Positions 48,801 to 62,500 of a stretch of 64,000 nt of DNA are shown piece by piece. The position numbers and the translations under genes are program-made. The notes under the pieces were generated by a model. The model had not been told where the DNA came from and searched no databases. It was given only the letters and a program-made list of their open reading frames with translations. Origin of the DNA: Acridotheres tristis (taxonomy: Eukaryota > Chordata > Aves > Passeriformes > Sturnidae). Position 1 is the stretch's first letter, and every line of letters starts with the position of its first letter. Where the stretch lies: contig CM072889.1 in NCBI GenBank assembly GCA_037013685.1, positions 17,989,976 to 18,053,975 of the forward strand. Reading direction: 5' to 3'.

Positions 48801-51800
48801 CGCTGAAAATTCATAATTAAGAATTAAGGAGAACACTGTGCCATTCCTCTTTCTTCATCAATTTCTAATAGCATCAAATAATTACTTGAAAACAGAGAAT
48901 TAATGTCTGAGACAAGCCAGGATGGAATTTAGAAATCTACATTCAAGTTGCCTGATATGATGAGGCATTAATCAGAATTTACACGGAGGAGAAAGTTTCA
49001 TGTTTCTCTTCTTATATGGCTCCAACTTGAGGGATTTTTTGTTTGGCTGGGGTTCTTTTGTTTGTTTTTTGTTGTTGTTTTTGGTTTGTTTTTCAGTGAT
49101 TGGGCTTTTTGTTGGGCCTTTGTTTTTAATTAGGCTTCCCTGCAGGCTAACATTGGCTCCAGAAAAGCTTAAATAATGTTTTAAACAAATATAAGAGGTA
49201 ACAATTTAAATAAAAATAAATGAAGTTAATTAAAACACTAAATTCTAAATTGTCAGCATTTCTTTTCATGAGGTGCTACAGTGATAAATTAAGTAAAGTC
49301 TAGAGTGACAGAGAAGAATGTAGCTTAAAATTACCTTTTTCATTGTAACCTAAAGAAAGAATCAGCCAAGAAGAAAAAAATGTCAAGGTATGGCAATGCT
49401 TTTAGTTTTAATTAATACTGAATATCAGCAATATTTCATCTTTCTTTAGGTATTGCAGTGCTGACTATAAAAATGTTTGTGGGAGCCCAGGAACACCCAG
49501 TGCTGTGAAGTCTCTTTGATGAACAGGGATCGTTTGCTGCCTCCATCTAAATCTGCACAAATCTGTGATGAGCTGATGCAGAAAATGCACAGGAATTCTG
49601 GTGCTGCTGCAGGGATGCTCAGGGAAAACAGTGATCCTTTTCATTTTCCTCCTTGTGAGGCCACTCCAAATCCCCAATTTATAAACCAGTGAGTGATGCC
49701 ACGCAATGCAATGTAATCCCCTCATGGAAAATTGAGGTGGTTTGTAACTTGTGGTGATTGGGTTATGAAGATGCCACTGCTCTGCCACGTCCCCTCTCAT
49801 CAGGCTGGGATTGTGCACTCCAGCTCCCAGTTTAACCAGGAATTCCTGCTGATGAGCTTTTCTCAGCCATTAGTGCAGGTTAAGCTCCTCACACACAAGG
49901 CTTAATTGAGCTTTTGTCCTTCCAAAGCTGGACGCACTGTAGCATTTATTTAATATAAAATATTTTTTCAAGATCATGAAGCAGTGTGTGGACACTTGTC
50001 CTTAGAAGCCACGGTGTACTTTTAATGGAATATGAAAGGAAGATGTGCCAGCAGGACACACAGGTGCCTGTTCTTTTTTTATGTTGTAGCTGTGGTAAAA
50101 GCCTGTACATTTGGAGTGAAAAATCCGAGTCTTTAAATTGCTAGAGAATGGGATCTGGCTTAGACAGGGTAAGAAAGGCTCTTTATTTCTCCTGGAACTG
50201 ACACAGCAATGAGTTAAATGCTGATGGGGCACTGGCTTGGCAGGCAGATGGCACAAATATAGTATGCTGAGGGATAATTCACTTGCAGCCATGGGCATTT
50301 CTATAGACTCTGCTGTGAAAAAAGGCACAGTTGGCTGGTGGATTTTTCCTTTGTGTTTTAGTCCAGACTCCAAAATGTAATTTCTATTTTTTTTTAATTT
50401 TTTTTTTAATTTTCAGTGTGTGTTGGCATATAGCTTGAGCAGATTTGGGCCTGTATATACAGTTTAGGAGCCAGGTTGAAAATAGAAAAATGTTTCTTTT
50501 TTCTTTTTTTTAACTTCTCCCTCATTACTCATCTTTGCACGTTATATTTTCTTTCAAACTGGTTAATCCTGTCATGTTGAAGGACCTCAGGTGCTCTGCA
50601 GTAATGAGACCACAGGGCTCCATCCAGCAGGTGCTGAGCACTCTCAACTCAGTGCAGCAAACACCTGAGTGATTCCTACAGCTCCAAATGGGAATTTCCA
50701 TTTTACTGCATGCTTGATTTCCTGGGCTTTAAGGGAAAAACCATGCAGCACCCCTTAGGCATAAAGCTGTCAAGAAAATATTTATTGATTGGTTTCTGTT
50801 GATGGAATTTTGGGGTTCTACCTGCAGAAGTCATTGCTGATTGATGTTGAGTGGGGATGGCTCATCTAATGAATAGCTGAAATAATTTTATGCCAAGTTA
50901 ATCTGGTTTTCGTTAGCAGTGTCTCTAAGCTGGCACAGGTCTGCTGGTGCTCTAAAGGACACACAATCTTGTAATCTTGTCACATAAAATCAAACAATTC
51001 TGATGAAATGAGCACAAGAATTGAAAAGGTTGGTGTAAGTAGAAGTCAAATTAAGTCGGGTCAGTGCTTCTTGAATATTCATGTGATTGTTGTGTGAGCA
51101 GTGGCCAAATGTGTGATGACTTTTTAAAAAATATTGACCAATTCTGGGAGATCAGCTCCTTATCTTGTCTTGAATTTGGGATTCCCAGTGGGTGCCTGTA
51201 GGAGAACTCTTCCATATACCATATTTTCTGTTGGTTTGCTAGAACATCACCAACTTGCAACTAAATTCTCCCAGAAAAACTGACAAAATTTCCCTGATTT
51301 GCTGCTGATTTATGGTGTTAAAATACTTTTAGGGAAAAGCACTGTCCCTCTCATAACATTGGCCATTTGACCCTGTATTTACTGCAGACAATATCCAGCT
51401 AGCTGCTCCTACCTTCCAGCTCCATGTGACATCTCAGGTCTTTAATCTACATTTTCCTTGAGGCACTGGTGCTTTCATTTTGCTTGATGCAGAGTAACAG
51501 CAATGTTTTGATGGAAGGGACCAGCCAAAGCTAACCTCAGTGTTTACCCTGAAGCACCATCCTTGTGAACACATGGGCTTATTCATCCAACCATTACAGA
51601 AAATGCTTTTTTTATTAAAAAAAAAAAAAAAATGACTCTTACATTCAGTGATTTCACTGTAAATGAAGGCCCAGAGAGTTCCCTGGGGGGCTGCCATTAC
51701 ACAGAAAGGTATGGATTGAAGAAGAGGGGAAGACTTGTATGTCTATCTCAAACATGTCAAGTGTTCACTTCTTTGCTGCAGAAGAATAATGCATTTAATT

Positions 51801-54800
51801 AGACTCCCATTGTGACAAATTGGTTGTGATGAGGCCGTCTATCTCAGGAGAGTGATGCTAATATTTCTTGTAGTTTAAAGGCTCTCCTGTGTTGGCATGA
51901 GAGAGAGAACTCATCTTTTTGAGGCCGTGGGAAAACAAGAAATTCTTCCTAATGAAAAGATTTGATGCTTCAGTTGCTTTTTATAGGCATTTCTTTAAAT
52001 GAGGAGTGGTTTTGAAGACCATAAAAAAACTTGAAGGTTTAAATCTTGCACTACAGAACTTGTGCACTTAACTGGTTTTGTTTTAATCTATTGACTCGGC
52101 ATCTATGGAACCAGATTTGTGCTAATAGAAATAGAAAATTAAAATCCATCTGTTGTATTTCTGATCTCTACCATTGTTTTTTTCCTGTTAAAGAACATGG
52201 AAAAGATTTTTATTGTTATTTCTTGTTTTCTGAACCTCGTTGTCAATGTTTTAGTTGATGGAATTTCCTGTCCATGTCAGCATAACACACTAAGTTTCTC
52301 ATCATGGAAATGTAAGAGTAGGTACCTGTTTTAAACATTTAAATGAGTTTCAAATATCAAGGAAATCTTACCAGATCTCAGCTCTTTATTAACCTTTTTT
52401 CCCTCTCTTTTTTTTCCTCCTCCTCCTCTGCTTTATACTTGGCAATCCTTTTCCCAGACTTTTCCTGCACTAACCTATTTCACTGACCAAGTGGAGTTTT
52501 CCCCTTCCCCAACAAGTCCAGGTGGTTTGTCTGAGGAGGAGATGGAACAAATGACCCCGTTCACCCCCAAGTCTGTGGCCAGTTGGAGGTTAATTGGTGA
52601 GAAATGGGCCAAAGCTGCAGGGAGAGGATGAATGCACCCAGCCCTGCTGCCCTGCAAGGAGCAATCAAGGCAATTAGCAATTCCAGCAGCACTGCTGACT
52701 TACCTAGAAACATTTTAAGATTAGGTTGGAGCATTTCACAATCCAAAGCATGGCAATTCTTGGCAAATTCTGGACTTTTTTAAAAGACAGCTGGTCATTA
52801 AATAGGAGATAATCGAGAGGAAAAAACTGCTGGAATTTCCTTGACCTGCAGCAGGTTGGGGTCTGCAGAGAAGTTGTCCAAGGTTTAGTTTGCTCGTTAG
52901 GCATTCGTTAGAGTTTATTACAGGATTGTTTCATTTGTTGTCGAGGGAAAGGCAGGGGAAACACTTCAATAAAAGCTGGTTAAAGCTGTCACTGTGCCTC
53001 TGTGCTAGTGAACAACACAACTCTTACTTCTACCCTTTGTCTTGTTTTCCCTTTTCCTTTTAATGAATACTGATCACCTGTCTTGCAAATAAGTGACCTT
53101 ATCAAACAATGTGCTGTTCATTGGTTGCTTTCATCTGGTCTGGAACACTTAATTTAAATAGAAGTTGGAGGTTTTTTTGCATTGATTTGAAATTTTTAGA
53201 ATCATTTCCTTTTTTTCCAATTAACCTCAGTGTGATGCTGTCTTCCTCAGTGTTTGATATAACCACAAAAGACACATGAATCTCCCTTCTTTCTCTTCTT
53301 TGACTTTGTCTTGTTTTGTCAAGTAGATTATTGCAAATTAAGTTGGACTTTCTTTCAGACCTCTATAGCCCGAAACAGTCTTCCCTGCTTTGGTTGCGTG
53401 TTTGCATGCAGACTTGGCTTCTAAACTTTTACCTGACCTTTAAAAAAAAGGAAAATAAACCCCAAGAGTCCAAGGACTGGAGATTTCTTCTATAGAAACA
53501 GTGGACCATTGATAAATTTTGCTCCTTCTGGCATGCTGGAAACACATTGTTGGGATTCAAATAGAGCTGCTGTGTCCAACTGTCAGCAGGCTTGATAACA
53601 GAATTTCAAGATTATTTTTTCTGATTTTCTTAAATATTCATAACTATTTATTTTATCATCCTAAAGAACACATCCCAGGCTGGCCATGTCTGTCCCATGA
53701 GCTTCATATAAAGTTCACCACAGCTGTAGACAGAGCAAGAAAAGCTTCAGTGAAGATGCATGAAAACCAAATCACCCTTGGGCTTTACTTACAGGCACTT
53801 GGAGAAGTCCAGGAACACGATTTGTCATGTTGGAGATATTGCTGTTTCTTATCCCTCCTTCTGCTTTAATCCCTTATCACAGCCAAGTTGTGCTTGTACT
53901 GCAGTAGAGGTATGTGGCAGAGGGATTTGCTTTCTAATTAAATGGATTATAGATAATATAAATAGATTTTTGTAAACATAAGTACATTTATTTGCTTAGT
54001 TTTTAACTTCCTCCTCCCCCAGTCTTTGTGGGTTGGCAAGGCAGTGTGATTTGAACTTTTAGATAAACCTTCCTTCACTTCTTCTCAGCTTTGTGTGCTT
54101 CAGTCACATTTCAGGAGCTGACATGTACATAAAAACCACTCAAATTAAACACAAATTAAACATGGATAAGGTTGGACTATGGCTTGAGAAATGTAAGTTG
54201 TGATATTTCAGATACAGAGTGAGTAAAGAAGCACAGCTTCACATGAGGCAGGATTTCTCTGGAAATGTGTGTTTAAACTTGGAGGGGATTTTTCCATGCT
54301 CATATTAAGCTGCTGGAATCACTCAGCAGATTCTCTTGAGCCTGACTTATCTACAACTATATTTGTTTTGTTGTTGTTGGGGATTTTTAGGTCTTATATT
54401 TAGATCTTGTCTTTATCCTTCCGTGTTGTTTGAGCAAGGAGCTCAAATCTAAAAGTCAGTTCTTCACTGATGCTGCAGGGGCAGAGTTGGTCTCAGGAGA
54501 CTTCCCAAAGTTCCTGCCAGGTCCACGAGAAGAAAACAGGTCAAGTGCTGAGGCAGGAAGGCTGGGCCCTTGCTAAACATCCCTTTGCACTTGTGGGGCT
54601 GATAAACTGTAATATAACAGCATTTCTTCACTGCAAATGGATTCAATTCCATGCAATTATATCAGGGTAACATGGAAAAAAAAAAAGCCTTAAGTTATAC
54701 TTCTGTACTAAAAAATACCAAAACTCAGAATATAACTTCTAATGCTGAGTTTCTGCCTATTTAACCACATGCATGCTTTTTCAAGGACGTGAAGCACACA

Positions 54801-57800
54801 ATAGATAAATATGTGTTTTAAGCCAAGTTTTTATTGATCTGTTTTGTGATTATTTCTTAGCTTGGCATTTTGCAGCTGTTTTTTAGCTTGCTATACCCAG
54901 AAGAGCCATGCACATGTGCATTTAATGCAATAACTTGCTAAAGTTAAAATTTGGATTGAGTTTTCCCATTTAAAAGTCAGATACCTGAGACTTCTATAGT
55001 ATCAATTTTGACAGGTTGGTGGTGTGTTTTTTTTTAGTTTGGAGTTCTTTGTTTACATGTGCAGTATCATCAGAAGTGTTTCCATCTCTACCTGTGTGTC
55101 CCTGAAGGGAAAGAGCAGATACTTCTCTTTTTCTCTTCTCATTACTGGGTACATTTGCATCAAAACAAGATAATTACAATACCTTCTGCTTACAGTGGAT
55201 TCCCTGTGTACTTTTAATTAGATACAGCCTCCTTGATTCCATTTTGTGAACAATTATGTAACTTGTTCCACGATGTTAAACAGTTTGTGTTTCACCCCAG
55301 AAACGTGTGAAGTGATTCATAACTGTGCTGGGATCATAAAATCACTTTGTTGGTATAAAACTGTCGAGGGTGAAAAGCAATCCAGGAACACCAGGGATGT
55401 GTGTTCCCTGGGCAGAGGAAAGCAAAGAGAATTCAACTAGTGCAAATTCTCCTTTTCATCCCCTCCAGCCTGGCAGGGAGAGGAGCATCCCTGGATTGCA
55501 GAAAAGCATTTGCAGATGAATAACCCTGTTACTAAGAGGGCAATAACCCTGTTTGGGTGGGAAGGGGAAGAAAATCCTGGTTTGTGCTGTGGATCTGTAG
55601 ATCAGTGAGAGCCTGGGTGTCTGCAGGCTCTGCTCAGGTCTTGCAGGAGGACAAACATCATCTACTCTGCTGCTCTTCCACTGTGTCCTGCTGGAGCTGC
55701 TGTGCTTTTGCTGTCATTCATTTCTTCACTGCAGGGAGCTTGCAATGAGCTTGTTAAATGTTCTCAGTACCTTAACCAGGGCACTCTGCAACCGTGTTTG
55801 GAATGCTCACTGGGTTAGCAAAGCCTTTGGGGTTTTTTGCCCCCATTCTTTCTGAGCATTTTCTGTGCATCTCTCCTATCTCAAGTGTCACTCTGCATTT
55901 TCCCCACTGGGTTTGTGGCTGCTTTATTGTGTGGTTCACTTTCTTAAGCACTGTGGGTTTGTTTTTTCACTTGTTTTCCTTCAGGAGTCAGTTGCCAGTA
56001 GGATGAAGTAGGAAGGGAGTTTGTCCAAGTCCAACAATTTTAACACAAATTCTGATTTCTCTGCGTGTCTGAGGACTTCCCTTGGTGCTAAGCTGGCTCA
56101 AGAGGCAGCTCAAATCTCTCAGGTCTCTCTTGCCAGTTCCTTTTGCTTTGTTGCAGTTCCCATCTCTCCTGGCAATATCGCTGCTTTAAATGTACCACTT
56201 ATGTCACGATCACAGCTGGCATTTGTGTATTTTGGCAGAGGAAGAGAAGGTGAAATGAAGGATTTGTTTCCCATAGGTGTTCACTGTACTTACCAGCATT
56301 TAGGATGACTGGTCAGAGGTGTTGGTCTAAGGGGAGCTGGAAAGGCACCTCTGAGCATCCTTCCATTTACTCAAAGCAAATCCTTTTCCAGGATAGGGGC
56401 TCAAGTTTGGAATGAGTTGGTGAAAATATTTCATTTCGGGGCAAGCTTTGTGAGGCTTGGCTTGACAGAGCCCCTGCTATTTCTGCAGGCATTCCACAGT
56501 AACTCTTCTCCCTTCCCTGTGCTGCAGGGCAGTACCAGGCAGCCCACCCAAGGCTTGGAAATATTTGGATAACTCTAAACAAGGGAGTTCTCCCTTTAAT
56601 TGGCATCTAGCATAGGACAGTCTTCAGAAGGAAGCTTTAATTAGAGCTAAAGGAGCTGAGCTTGTGTCTGAATCCAGGCATTTGTTTCTTTGATAATAGC
56701 CAGCTTTAGCTATACTGGCAGCAAGTTCATGGAGATGACTTTGCTTTCCTTTCCAAACAAGCTGGTTTGTTTTTTTTTTTTTTTTAATCAGATCCTAAAG
56801 AGCAGAAGCAGCTTTCGAATCTGGTGGCTTTGTTCTGTTACTTCACTGCACAGTTCTAACAGCTTTTTAATGCATTTTGATGTTTGGGTTTTTAATTTTT
56901 AAACCAGGTTCTCTATTACTGATGAAAAGTCAACATCAAAGGTACTAATGTGGAGGTAAGTCTTCTCCTTGTCTGAAAAAGAAACAGAAACATTCCAGCT
57001 ATCTGATTTCCAAGGGAATCCTTAATTTTATTATGCCAAATGCAGGTGCTACATACTAAGTGATGAAACTTAGCTAGCAACAGTCACTCAGAGTTAGAAG
57101 GCCAGAGTGTAATGTAATTTAAAAATGGGAATGTGTGGCTTATGCATATGGAAAAGGATAATAAAAAATTCTTGGGTTTTGTAGTGCCATTTGCATAGTT
57201 CAGAAACAGAATGTCCCCTGTCTGTAGCTGACTGGAAGGTCAGGAGGTTTCTGGTTTTAATGGCTTGAAAAATCCCTTTGTTATGACAAATCCTACTTCC
57301 TTGAGCAGATGTATTTTTATTTTGCCCTTGCCACAGTCACTGATGTTTAATATAAAATGGCACCTCCTCCTTCAGCAGGCACCAAGGCTCCCTGTCCCAT
57401 CCTGTGCTCTGTCCCCAGACCAGCTCCCCATCCCCAAGCTGCCATGGGGACACCCCTGGAAATGTGGCAGGAGCTCCATAAAAGCAGTTTCCAGCTGCCT
57501 ACCCCTGAGTGTTGTCCCTGTTTTAGTGTTTTCCAGAGCTTCCCATGCAGGCTTATCCTGGGAAGCACTGGGAGTGGCAGCCTGCATCTGGCAGGGATAC
57601 CTGGGGATACCCTTTCTCCAGGTGTGGCCAGTTGAGTTTTCCACACTACTCGGGTTTCCTGACATGTTTCTCTGCACAGTTTTTTCAAGAGAATCTCAAA
57701 CTTTATATTTATCTCATGATGTGGGTTTTTTCCTGTGATTTCTGTGCTTTTTGCACTCAGCACAGACAAGCAAAGCCTGTTTTATTGTGCCTGTTCCTGT

Positions 57801-59425
57801 TCTCAATGCTGCTGGTGGGTGTGGGCATTTCCCTGGCCTCGGGTTCCCAGCACCAAACAGTCCTCAGTCATTGTAGATATTATTTTAAAACTTAATTTCT
57901 GGGTCAGAAATAGAAATGATCCGAAGCAAGTTGCACAGGTCCCTTAAATTCCCCCTTTTCAAGGGCCGTTTTGTTCTCCTACTTCATTTCATCAGCAGAA
58001 TTCTCCATTGACATTGAGTGCTAAAGACATCTAATAAATTGCCAATTTAATAATGCCAGAAGATGGGAAAAACTCTGGAGCTTCTTTCAGTGCTTCATTT
58101 ATCAGTTTCCAGGCAAGGGACCCTGTCCCCCAGTGTGACAGAGGTGGGCAGTGCAGGGAATGTTGTCATCAATTCCTGCATTATTGAGGAGTGAACGTTC
58201 TCAGGAAAGTGAAATAGTTGTGCAGAGGTTGTGTTTCATTGTCTGTCAGTACAGAGATTTTGTGGGCAGGAGGGAGGCTGTTTAAACCAGAAAGGGGGAT
58301 CCAGGTTTGTAAATAATCTTTGAATAAAGATCCTGGCTCAGATCAGGGAGCAGCTCTGTGGAAGGTGGGATGGGTTGTTTGTTTTAGCACCTCATCACCT
58401 GTGGTCAGTGTAGAATCTACTGGTAAATGTTTTATTGCACCTTGTTCCTTTTTGCTTTTCTTTTGTAGTCTTAAAATCCCTAATATTCTTGGTGAGAACT
58501 AAGTCTTTGTGAATCTTTCTTCTCTTGGTGAAATTTGGGACGTTTGGTGGGTTTGGTTTTTTTCCCCTTTCAGACTTAACTGCTGTAAAGATTGATTTCT
58601 GAAGGCTTCAGAAATCATTGTTCCTTTTGGAGATGGAGTAGATCAGTGAATCTATTTGCAACCAGGAGAAGTCGGGAATGTCCAAAAGTGAGGCAGCCAC
58701 CAGGGATGTGTCTGTGCAGGTTATTGAGGGGAATATTCATTGACCATGAGCCCTGCCATGAGGGAAAAGGGACAAAAAAATCCCACAGGCACAGCTGGTA
58801 TATGTGGTCCACCAAAAAATATTTTTAACAAATTAAACAGGGAGAGATTTTCTTCTTCAATACTTATTAAGAGCACAATGATATGTCTTCACCATTTCAG
58901 CAGGACTACAAGGAACTAATCCTATTTACTTTTGTTTGTACTGCTCTTTGGCTTTTTCAAATATTATACCTAAAGGGTTTCAAGCAGAACAACTGATTTA
59001 TTTTTTTTTATTTTTTTTTCTCCTAAGGTTGTTAAACGATATAGCAGATTTATGTTTGCTTATGTAGCTTCTGTTACGCTTCATGAACACTTCACAAATG
59101 CTTTGAATGCTCAAAATGTCTCAGTCAACTTAGCTGAAAACACAATTTCTGTTTGGGTTTTATTGTTGTTTTGTTTATTTATTTATTTTTTTTTATTTCT
59201 TCCCCTCCATAAGGTTTTGTTTCAGATTGCTTATTTGCCTAATATAAAACCGGCACAGTTGTCTTCAATCTTGCAATTATTTATAAATCTAAACATGCAC
59301 TGCCTAAGTAGAGGACCAGAATGCTTTAGGCACTTTGATAATTTTGCTGTTGTTGCTAAAATAGGTTCTAATTCTGTTGTCCTTACTGGATTTGTTTTGG
59401 GTGGGCTTCTTTTGTGGTGTTTTGC
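48801..59425. other. Noncoding sequence, no gene recognised
   Basis: About 10.6 kb without a recognisable exon, RNA gene or transposon. A GC-richer patch at 57350-57860 has overlapping open frames on both strands up to about 157 codons. They show no family signature. Poly(A) and poly(T) tracts occur at about 51617-51632 and 56770-56785. AATAACCCTGTT occurs twice, 23 bp apart, at about 55519 and 55542. Confidence 0.66.
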
Positions 59426-59551
59426 TGTGGGTTTTTTTTGTTTGTTTTTTGGTTGTTTTGTTTTTTGTTTTTGTTTTTTTTTGTTTTTTGTTTTTGTTTT
59501 TTTTGTTTTTGTTTTTTTTGTGTGTTTTTTTTTGCTGCCTTTTTTTTTTTT
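59426..59551. repeat. G/T-only low-complexity tract
   Basis: From 59426 to 59534 there are 109 consecutive bases that are only G or T, mainly T runs of 4-9 separated by single Gs. A further 11 T residues lie at 59541-59551. The tract gives long stop-free frames on both strands (Phe/Val/Cys-rich on plus, Lys/Thr/Gln-rich on minus) purely through composition. These are not genes. Confidence 0.92.
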
Positions 59552-62500
59552 AAAGTATTTTTGTTTAGAAGCAATTTTCATTTGTTTGGCTCCATGGTAA
59601 ATACCCGTGCACTGAGCATGAGCTGTACATTTGAGAACACTGGGATGTTTCAGCTGCTGTTGGGAATGGTGTGGAGAGCAGACCTGGGAACTCTTGGGGA
59701 GCTGCATTTGGAGACCCAGCCCTGACAGCCCCTGGACCTCCAGAATTTTGAAATAAAAAACTCCCACCTCAATCCCAATTCTTTAGTGGGAACTAAATAT
59801 TTCCCAGGCAGAAGGATTTTCAGAGCTGAGAACTCCTGCCTTAAGTGGTGCCTTTTTTATACCATACCCGATGTTTTCTTGCTGGGATTTCCAACTCCTT
59901 TCTGGATTCTATTTGTGTGCTCTCATCACTATTATTTCTGGGAGCTTTAATATCAGTAACAAATACCTTATTGACCAGAAGAAATAAATGTTTGGGTCTT
60001 GTAAATGATTTAGAACACTTTAATAACAGCTCCATTGTTTAAGAAAGGGTTTTGTAACACCTTTTACATCTTGTGAGAAACAGTTTTTAGCACTTTGTTT
60101 GATCACAGTCAGTGTTATTTAGGAGGTAAATCAGTGTTCCTCTTACAGAAACTGGCGTGGCTGAAGTGGTTTGTAATTTCATCACAACTAATTTCTGTCA
60201 CTTTTTTTTCCCCCTCTTGTCTTAAAATACCAAATACCCTTGAATTGGTGTTTTTGATTGCCATGCTGGTGAACAATTGACAAATAAAAGGCTTGATTGA
60301 CTTTCAAACTACATCTCTGAAAGGGGGCACTGGAGAAAAGCTTGATTGACAATATTAAACAATAACACAATTTACTTGTTTTTCTATCCTCACTATTAAA
60401 TCAGTCCCAAAATGGGTGTGAAAATGGAGAGGAACTGTCTGTCTTAGTGTGTGAAAAATGTTCTTCTCAAAGGCAAGTGATTTCTAAACACCCTCCTACT
60501 GAAAGCATCTCGGGTTCTTCAGAGCCATCCAAATGTTGGGACAAACAAGTGGAATCAACCTCTCCCTCATTAATTTAACTGTGTACCTAAATTAGGGCCT
60601 GTTGTGTCCACTGACAGATTCTGTTTTCTCCTTGGTTTGAAGCCAGTCGGATCAAATGGTGTTTGGAAATGGCTTCAGATGTGATGTGAGTTCAGTAAGG
60701 AAGTGCTGTCAAGTGTAAAGTCACAGTGGAGACGTTAAAAACCCAGCATGGATGTCTGGAAAGAAAAGTCCTCATTAATAATTATGGGGCTCAGTCATTG
60801 ATTTTGGGGATTTTGAGCTGAGTCAAACATGGCTATGCTGTTGGAACACAGCTGGACTCAAGTGCCTTGTGCTGGGAGCTGCTGCTGGTGTTGGATTTGC
60901 TGGGAAGGTCCTGGTAACTTCTGTGCTGTTCTGATGGAGTTTGTGGGTGATTGATTAAAAACTGGGAGTGTTTTTGCCCAAATAGCAGTGATGGCCCTTA
61001 GAGAGCCTGTGTGTGTTATCATGTTGGCCTTGTTTGAGATACACCTTATCAGCACCATGCCATAAAATGTTTATTTTGAAAATACTCACAAGTGGCTGCT
61101 GGATGAAGTTCTTGTGATAAAATTCTGTAGGGAGGATTTCACAGAAAATAAATGAATGTTTCTTAAATAACCTAAATTTAATCTTGTAAGTACCTAAATG
61201 TGCAGGCTACCACACACTTTTTTTTTTTTTTTGCAAGTCACAAATTAATATTAGCAACTCTGTTTGATATAAGTGCTTTGGTTTTTGTAGGTCAAAACTC
61301 TTTGGTCTAATGTTTCTTTGCAGGCTGCTAATTTGATGTACACCCTGATAATGCAAAATAGTAAATCTTGATCAATAGGAATGATTTTATTAAGATTGCT
61401 CATTCCAGACTGAGATCAGAAAATGTATGTGCTACAAAGAGGAGAGCAAAAAATCATGAGATAGAAGCAGTTCTCCCCAGAACTGGTGGGCTGCTAGAGT
61501 TAAGGATTAAAGAGGTGATGTGTTAATTATTAATCACTTTATTTTGGGCTAATATTGCTCAGCAAGAATTTGATTTATCAAGCAGGCAATGCAAAAATTA
61601 GAGGAGTAGAGTGGTAGGAGGTGTTTGCTGACATTTCCACTCATGGTAATAGAAGCTGCATTTCTGGAAACAAAAAAAAAACTTTTTCTTTGTGATTTAT
61701 AGGAAGATGCTTAAAGTAATTCAGCTTGATAAGTGGGAGTGATTAAATGCTTCAAGAAGAAATGGATATGTGCTTTAGGTTATTATATACAGGCTGGCCA
61801 ATTGCTGGGTGATGCTTTGTCTTATTTCTATCCCTTGCTCTGAAAAGCCAGAACCCAATAAATAATAAACAAACATGAAAAGGATCTTGACCAAACAGCA
61901 GAAGCATTTAAGGATCAGAGTATCTTCTTGGCCAGGCCCCATTGCCTTTAGCATCTCTGCTAAAGGAATTCTTACCTGCCAGAAGAGACAATTCATCTGC
62001 TGGATGACAACAAGCAGTGCCACCACTGGTAGCAAAGTGATGACTCTATTCCTTATTCTCTTGGCAGGTCTTATTATTATGAGCATTAAAGTAATCAGTT
62101 CCCTGTCACTTAACAAACCTACCTTTCCTTCCCTCAAACAGCCTGATTTCAGCTGCATGCTGCATTATTTATGTGTTGTCTTTTTGCTAATCCTTGCTGG
62201 CCTCAAACATTGCAATAATCTTGCAATCTAGGTAGAAATATGACCCATAATAAGCCTGAGGATGAAGTGACAATGCCAATAATCATTGCTGAAGGGATTT
62301 TTATAGCTTTGTAGTGCCACAGGGGTCCTCCACTAATTTAAAGAAGACAGCAAAGTGGATAATTTAAAGACCTCATTTTAGTAAAAATTTATTTTTCTAC
62401 TGAAATTGATGTGAGGCAGATTTTTCTTTTCTCTTAACTATCTGCAAGTATTTAGACTCCCTGTGGTGTCCTGGACTGGCTCTTCTTACAAGGCATCCTG

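Noticed and set aside
57265..57895. Overlapping frames of 92-157 codons on both strands in a GC-richer patch
   Set aside because: Stops are rarer in GC-rich DNA. No domain, signal peptide or splice structure is convincing on either strand.
59052..59767. Open frames of 178-182 codons on both strands
   Set aside because: They exist because a G/T-only tract contains few stops on the plus strand and none on the minus strand in the affected frame. The peptides are low-complexity.
61775..62231. Opposite-strand frames of 118 and 127 codons with hydrophobic stretches
   Set aside because: They mirror each other on the two strands and belong to no known membrane-protein family. Hydrophobic runs follow from T-rich codons.
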